A DNA stretch of 9,719 nt, from contig DVHQ01000121.1 in NCBI GenBank assembly GCA_018711955.1, forward strand, positions 1 to 9,719. The letters are read 5' to 3'. Within the stretch, counting starts at the first letter, position 1, and each line of letters begins with the position of its first letter. A program made the position numbers and the translations under genes. This document shows positions 6,292-9,719 of the stretch, piece after piece. The notes below the pieces were generated by a model. The model saw nothing but the letters and a program-made list of their open reading frames with translations. It did not search any database and was not told where the DNA came from. The stretch is from Limiplasma merdipullorum. Its GTDB lineage: Bacteria; Bacillota; Clostridia; Christensenellales; Aristaeellaceae.

Positions 6292-6313
6292 GTATCGCAA
6301 ACAATGATATAAA
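6285..6313 (+). promoter_or_regulatory. Sigma-A type promoter for degV
   Basis: A perfect TTGACA (6285-6290) and TATAAA (6308-6313, 5 of 6) are separated by 17 bp. Transcription would start near 6320, about 55 nt before the degV ATG at 6375. The TTG of the -35 box is also an in-frame alternative start for degV, but it cannot serve as one because it lies upstream of the transcript. Confidence 0.88.
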
Positions 6314-6339
6314 GTTTTATAAACTGTATTTATCAGTTT
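6313..6339. promoter_or_regulatory. Operator-like AGTTT/AAACT repeats over the degV start site
   Basis: Three copies of one pentamer lie in alternating orientation: AGTTT (6313-6317), AAACT (6321-6325) and AGTTT (6335-6339). They form two overlapping inverted repeats: AGTTT-TAT-AAACT (6313-6325), and AAACTG-N7-CAGTTT (6321-6326 with 6334-6339). They begin at the last base of the -10 box and cover the expected start site, where a repressor would block transcription. The protein that might bind is unknown; the divergent DUF1836 product is the nearest candidate. Confidence 0.45.
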
Positions 6340-6374
6340 TAAATACCGTTTTTAAGAGCTGGAGGAACTCCGCC

Positions 6375-7229
6375 ATGGAATGGATTATTGTGACCGATTC
6401 AGGCTGCGACCTGCTTCCCGGAGAGCTTGCCCCCAATGTTCACCTGCGCCGGGTGCCGCTGAGCATCCTGCTGGGCGAGGAGGAATGGGTGGACGGCGCG
6501 GACATGGACCGTGAGCGCTTTCTGACCGCCATGGAAGCCTACAAGGGCAAGAGCAGCTCGGCCTGCCCGTCGCCGGAAACATGGGCGCGCGCCTTTTCCG
6601 AAGGCGATCATGTAATCGCCATCACCATTACGGGCGGACTGTCAGGCAGCTATAATTCCGCCTTGCTGGGGCGCGACCTGCTCTGGGAGAAACAGCCCCA
6701 TAAACCCGTCTATGTTCTGGATTCCCGTTCTGCCGGAGCGGAGATCGCGCTGCTGGTTTTCCGCGCTTGCGAGCTGATTGCCAGAGGCCTGCCCTTTGAG
6801 CAGGTGACGCAGCAGCTGTGGCTGTACCACCAGCATACGCATCTGCTGTTTTTGCTGGAGCATGTGGACAACTTTGTGAAAAACGGGAGGCTCAACAAGC
6901 TGGTGGCTGCGACCATCGGCATGCTGGGCGTGCGCATTTTGGGCTGCGCCAGCGAGCACGGTACCCTCCAGCCGCTGATGAAGCCCCGGGGTGCGGCCCG
7001 CGGCCTCGATCTGCTGGTGCGCGAGCTGGAGCGGGCGGGCTACGCAGGCGGACAGCTGGCCATCACCCACGTTCAAAACGAGGAGGGCGCCGCCCGCCTG
7101 GCCAGTCTGATCCGTGAGATGTGGCCGGGCGCGCCCTGCCTGCTGCTGCCTGCCAGCGGCCTGTGCTCCTACTACGGCGAAAAGCACGGCCTGATTGTGG
7201 GCTTTGAGGACGGGCAGGCGAAAAACTAG
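6375..7229 (+). CDS. DegV family protein (fatty-acid-binding, FakB-like fold), variant subfamily
   Basis: DegV/FakB proteins hold a fatty acid in a two-domain fold; some present it to the kinase FakA for phosphorylation. This one has 284 residues, the family length. Visible family motifs are TDSGCDL near the N-terminus (7-13), the Ser-rich KSSSACPSPETW (59-70), GGLSGSYNSA (87-96), VLDSRSAGAE (114-123) and NFVKNGRL (166-173), with R172 at the usual Arg site. The C-terminal HxGPG motif of canonical members is replaced by YYGEKHGLIVGF (266-277), so the usual His and GPG turn are missing. The ATG at 6375 follows GGAGG with 9 nt spacing; an upstream in-frame TTG lies inside the promoter. No FakA-like kinase is in the window. 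The gene is monocistronic and divergent from the DUF1836 gene. Ligand and partner are unknown. Confidence 0.9.
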   Translation: MEWIIVTDSGCDLLPGELAPNVHLRRVPLSILLGEEEWVDGADMDRERFLTAMEAYKGKSSSACPSPETWARAFSEGDHVIAITITGGLSGSYNSALLGRDLLWEKQPHKPVYVLDSRSAGAEIALLVFRACELIARGLPFEQVTQQLWLYHQHTHLLFLLEHVDNFVKNGRLNKLVAATIGMLGVRILGCASEHGTLQPLMKPRGAARGLDLLVRELERAGYAGGQLAITHVQNEEGAARLASLIREMWPGAPCLLLPASGLCSYYGEKHGLIVGFEDGQAKN

Positions 7230-7255
7230 CGCCTCAGGGCGCAAGCGTTCCTTTT
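7229..7255 (+). terminator. Weak terminator-like hairpin after degV
   Basis: GCGCC-TCAG-GGCGC (7229-7242) begins at the last base of the degV stop codon. A loosely T-rich stretch follows (TTCC and TTTT by 7255) but no clean T-run. It may stop some transcription, and the next gene has its own promoter overlapping the end of this stretch. Confidence 0.35.
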
Positions 7256-7281
7256 CACAGGCATACAGAATATGGTATACT
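7254..7281 (+). promoter_or_regulatory. Promoter for the YARHD secreted-protein gene
   Basis: TTCACA (7254-7259, 5 of 6) and TATACT (7276-7281, 5 of 6) are spaced by 16 bp. TGG precedes the -10 box, giving an extended -10. Transcription would start near 7288, about 43 nt before the ATG at 7331. Confidence 0.7.
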
Positions 7282-7330
7282 GAATGCGCAGATCGAACCA
7301 TTCAGAAACGACCAAAGGGGGATCATTGCC

Positions 7331-8263
7331 ATGAAACGAATGCTCCTGTCAGCCCTGCTCGGAATTGTGCTCGCATGCATCATGCCAGCAGCCCTGGCGT
7401 CCGGCATCAACAACTATTTCATCATTCCCGACAGCGACACGCGTCTGCTCACGGAGGAAGAGCTGTGGGGCTGGCAATATGAGGCCGTAGGCTACATATA
7501 TAATGAAATTTTTGCTCGGCATGGCCGGCCCTTTCGCGCTGGGGAAAAGTACGACGTGTACTTCCGCAGCCAGGCGTGGTACCAGGTCAACAGCCAGTAT
7601 CGCTACGGCCTGCTCAACAGCGTTGAACAGGCCAACGAGCGTCTGGCGCATCAGGTGCTGGAGGACATGCGCGCCCGGAACACGCTGAATCCGCAGGGAC
7701 GGCCCCTTCCCCTCAGCAATGCGCAGGCGAATCCGCAAACCGTGCTGGATTTCCGCGCCTATGACCTTTCCCCCAACCAGAAGCTGGATGTGTACAGCGG
7801 GCCGGGCACGGGATACTACCGATCCGCAAACGGCAAGGCCAGCGTCTCCACCAACGGTTCAGTATGGATTGCCGGGCGGGAAAACGGCTGGCTGGCCATC
7901 GCCTATGAAACCAACGGCGGCAGCCGCCGTATCGGCTATATCGACATGAGCCGCCTTAAAGACAACCTCAACCCGCAAAGCCTAAACCTGTCCCGCACCG
8001 GTGCGTCCATCGCCCGCGCGTGCAGCATGACCGACGAGCCGGACGGCAGCTGCGCGGAAATGGCCTGGCTCGTACAGGACACGCAGGTCACCTATCTGGG
8101 GCCCTACACCTCGCGCAGCGGCGAAAGCTGGGCCTACATCGAGGTTTCGGGCGCCCAGCCCATGCGGGGCTTCGTACCGGCAGGCTGCGTATCGGCGTCC
8201 GGTGGCTCACAAGCCGACTATGACTGGGACGATGAGGATGCCTACTGGGAGGAAAACGGCTGA
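7331..8263 (+). CDS. Secreted YARHD-domain protein with SH3-like segments
   Basis: The protein has 310 residues and unknown function. A signal peptide is clear: KR at 2-3, a hydrophobic core to about residue 20, and a likely cut after ALA (21-23). A cysteine at 16 in VLAC is a poor lipobox, so anchoring as a lipoprotein is less likely. Residues about 33-90 form a YARHD domain with the signature IYNEIFARHGRPF (56-68) and a following F..QAWY, a short extracellular module of Firmicutes. Residues about 150-210 resemble a bacterial SH3 domain (LDVYSGPGTGYY, GWLAIAY, GYIDMS), and 226-287 look like a second, more diverged copy (VTYLGPY, WAYIEV, RGFVPAGCV). The tail (295-310) is strongly acidic and aromatic. 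SH3-like modules often bind cell wall, so an envelope role is inferred. The start has GGGGG about 9 nt upstream. It is monocistronic, with its own promoter and terminator. Confidence 0.85.
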   Translation: MKRMLLSALLGIVLACIMPAALASGINNYFIIPDSDTRLLTEEELWGWQYEAVGYIYNEIFARHGRPFRAGEKYDVYFRSQAWYQVNSQYRYGLLNSVEQANERLAHQVLEDMRARNTLNPQGRPLPLSNAQANPQTVLDFRAYDLSPNQKLDVYSGPGTGYYRSANGKASVSTNGSVWIAGRENGWLAIAYETNGGSRRIGYIDMSRLKDNLNPQSLNLSRTGASIARACSMTDEPDGSCAEMAWLVQDTQVTYLGPYTSRSGESWAYIEVSGAQPMRGFVPAGCVSASGGSQADYDWDDEDAYWEENG

Positions 8264-8266
8264 ATA

Positions 8267-8310
8267 AAGCGCCGGACGGAATCTTCCGTCCGGCGCTTCC
8301 TTTTGCCGTT
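8267..8310. terminator. Strong terminator shared by the two converging genes
   Basis: A perfect 15-bp inverted repeat (8267-8281 with 8284-8298) is separated by 2 nt, effectively a short loop. On the plus strand TTTT (8301-8304) and TTTTT (8309-8313) follow. On the minus strand the stem ends in CTT and continues into TATT, so it can also stop the acyl-CoA ligase transcript, whose stop codon is only 14 nt away. It lies 3 nt after the stop of the secreted-protein gene. Confidence 0.9.
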
Positions 8311-8311
8311 T

Positions 8312-9719
8312 TTAAGCCGTTTCGATGTTCGCCGCGGCATGCAGGCCTAGCAGATCCACGCCCATCTCGCGCAGCTTGAACTTCTGAATCTTTCCGCTGG
8401 CGGTCATGGGGAAGGAGTCCATCAGCAGCACATAGCGGGGCGCCTTGAACTTGCTCAGGCCCTCGCGCACAAACTCGATGAGCTCCTCTTTTGTGGCCGT
8501 GCAGTCCTTCTTGAGGATGACGCAGGCGCAGACCTCCTCGCCGTATTTTTCGTCCGGCACGCCCACCACCTGCACATCGCTCACGGCGGGGTGAGTATAG
8601 AGGAACTCCTCGATCTCGCGGGGATAGATGTTCTCGCCGCCACGGATAATCATGTCCTTGAGGCGGCCCGTGATGCGGAAATTGCCGTCCTCGTCCATGG
8701 TGCCGATGTCGCCGGTATGCAGCCAGCCGTCCTCGTCGATGGCCTGACGGGTGGCCTCGGGCATCTTGTAATAGCCCTTCATCACATGGTAGCCACGGGT
8801 GACGATCTCGCCCGGCACACCGCGAGGCACCTCCTTGCCGGTTTCGGGGTCGATGATCTTGCCCTCGGTCTGGGGAAGCAGCTTGCCCACGGTGGTGCAG
8901 CGCAGTTCAAGGGGATCGTCCGTGCGGCTCATGGTCATGCCGGGGCTGCACTCGGTCTGACCATAGGTGATGGTCAGCTCGGACAGGTGCATCTTGCCCG
9001 TCACATCACGCATGGTCTTGATGGGGCAGGGGCTGCCGGCCATGATGCCCGTGCGCAGGCGGCTGAAATCGAAGCGGTCGAACTCCGGGTGCTCGAGCAT
9101 GCCGATGAACATCGTGGGCACGCCGTGCACGGCGGTGCAGCGCGCGTCCTGCAAGATCTGCATCTCGCGCAGCGGGTTGTAGTGGTCCATGAGCACGATG
9201 GTGGTGCAGTGCGTCAGGCAGCTCATCACGCCCAGCACGCAGCCGAAGCAGTGGAACAGGGGCACCACGATCAGCAGCCGGTCCTCGTCGGTCAGCTTCA
9301 TGCAGTCGCCCAGGAACTGGCCGTTGTTGGTGATGTTGTAGTGGGTGAGCATCACGCCCTTGGGGAAGCCCGTGGTGCCGCTGGTGTACTGCATGTTGAT
9401 CGTCTCGTGGGTGTTGAGGCCCGCGATGCTCTCCTCCACCACGCTTTCGGGCACGGAGGCGGCCAGCTCGTAGAGGTCGTCAAAGCGACTCATGCCCATG
9501 GGGCGGCGCTCGCTGTCGCCGATGAGGAGCACGCGCTTGAGGAAGGGAAGCTGCTTGCAGGAGATGTTCTCCGGCGCCTCGGTGTTAAGGGCGGGCACAA
9601 GGCCGGTGATATGGCTGATGTAGTCGTTGTTTTTGACGCCGGCGGTCATCACGAGCATCTTGGTATCGCTCTGGTTGAGCAGATAGTTGAGCTCGAACTG
9701 CTTGTAGTTGGTGTTGACG
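8312..9719 (-). CDS. Acyl-CoA ligase of the AMP-binding (ANL) family, N-terminus cut by window edge
   Basis: This enzyme activates a carboxylic acid, probably a medium- or long-chain fatty acid, with ATP and CoA through an acyl-adenylate. 468 C-terminal residues are visible; families of this type have about 540-560, so some 80-90 are missing. The frame continues past the ATG at 9658 to the window end and encodes the conserved VNTNYKQFELNYLLNQSD, so that ATG is internal. In visible-residue numbering: phosphate loop YTSGTTGFPKG (111-121), TYGQTE (251-256), HTGD (334-337), hinge region GRLKDMIIRGGENIYPREIE (351-370), and the catalytic lysine of MTASGK at 443. All core motifs are intact, so it should be active. 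The substrate cannot be fixed from sequence. It ends 14 nt from the shared terminator and converges with the YARHD gene. Any partner genes lie beyond position 9719. Confidence 0.93.
   Translation of the reverse strand, partial: VNTNYKQFELNYLLNQSDTKMLVMTAGVKNNDYISHITGLVPALNTEAPENISCKQLPFLKRVLLIGDSERRPMGMSRFDDLYELAASVPESVVEESIAGLNTHETINMQYTSGTTGFPKGVMLTHYNITNNGQFLGDCMKLTDEDRLLIVVPLFHCFGCVLGVMSCLTHCTTIVLMDHYNPLREMQILQDARCTAVHGVPTMFIGMLEHPEFDRFDFSRLRTGIMAGSPCPIKTMRDVTGKMHLSELTITYGQTECSPGMTMSRTDDPLELRCTTVGKLLPQTEGKIIDPETGKEVPRGVPGEIVTRGYHVMKGYYKMPEATRQAIDEDGWLHTGDIGTMDEDGNFRITGRLKDMIIRGGENIYPREIEEFLYTHPAVSDVQVVGVPDEKYGEEVCACVILKKDCTATKEELIEFVREGLSKFKAPRYVLLMDSFPMTASGKIQKFKLREMGVDLLGLHAAANIETA

Noticed and set aside
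6285..6374. Longer degV start at the TTG at 6285
   Set aside because: That TTG is the first half of the -35 box, so it would lie upstream of the transcript. The ATG at 6375 has a good ribosome binding site and begins the conserved domain.
6642..7301. Open frame of 219 codons on the minus strand, antisense to degV
   Set aside because: The Gln/Ala/His-rich translation has no family features. degV on the other strand has clear motifs, a promoter and a ribosome binding site.
7376..7378. Lipoprotein reading of the YARHD protein (Cys16)
   Set aside because: VLAC is a weak lipobox and hydrophobic residues continue after the Cys, with a good ALA cleavage site at 21-23.
1..9719. Defence system, prophage, CRISPR array, insertion sequence, rRNA or tRNA
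   Set aside because: No transposase, integrase, nuclease or toxin motif, no regular direct repeats and no cloverleaf were seen. All substantial genes belong to ordinary transport, regulation, lipid or envelope families.

Overview
The window reads as chromosomal DNA from a fairly GC-rich member of the Bacillota, most likely a Clostridia-type anaerobe. The evidence is the strong AGGAGG-like ribosome binding sites, near-consensus sigma-A promoter boxes standing out in AT-rich gaps, and the gene families present: a DUF1836 regulator, a DegV-type lipid-binding protein, a YARHD-domain secreted protein, and a Trk/Ktr potassium system next to KdpDE. The exact taxon cannot be read from the sequence. 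No rRNA, tRNA, CRISPR array, insertion sequence or phage gene is visible.

Positions 1-5349 (minus strand) hold a potassium-homeostasis operon. In transcription order it contains a TrkH/KtrB-type K+ channel subunit (5349-4012), a TrkA/KtrA-type RCK gating subunit (3992-3345), a possible small one-helix membrane peptide (from 3319), the sensor kinase KdpD (3165-571) and the response regulator KdpE (578 to beyond position 1). Gaps are 19-25 nt between the first three, and kdpE overlaps the kdpD stop by 8 nt. The kdpFABC pump genes are not in the window, so this KdpDE pair is physically linked to a Trk/Ktr uptake system. A perfect extended -10 element just before kdpD suggests that kdpDE can also be transcribed alone. 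KdpD carries a near-match to the c-di-AMP-binding motif described for KdpD universal-stress-protein domains.

Positions 5350-5675 contain no convincing gene. They hold a terminator on the minus strand, a weak candidate promoter for trkH, and a long imperfect inverted repeat (5506-5524 with 5674-5692) that encloses about 150 nt of sequence with internal hairpins. It could be the 3' end of the DUF1836 transcript or a leader/attenuator before the K+ operon.

Positions 5676-7229 hold a divergent pair: a DUF1836 putative DNA-binding protein (minus) and a DegV-family protein (plus). Their near-consensus promoters are back to back and share the -35 region, and AGTTT/AAACT repeats lie over the degV start site. 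This layout suggests a local regulator-target pair.

Positions 7230-8310 hold a secreted protein with a signal peptide, a YARHD domain, SH3-like segments and an acidic tail, with its own promoter and a strong 15-bp terminator hairpin. That hairpin is shared with the converging gene on the minus strand (8312 to beyond 9719), a fatty-acid-type acyl-CoA ligase cut by the window edge. DegV proteins bind fatty acids and the ligase activates them, so the right half has a loose lipid theme, but the genes are not co-transcribed.
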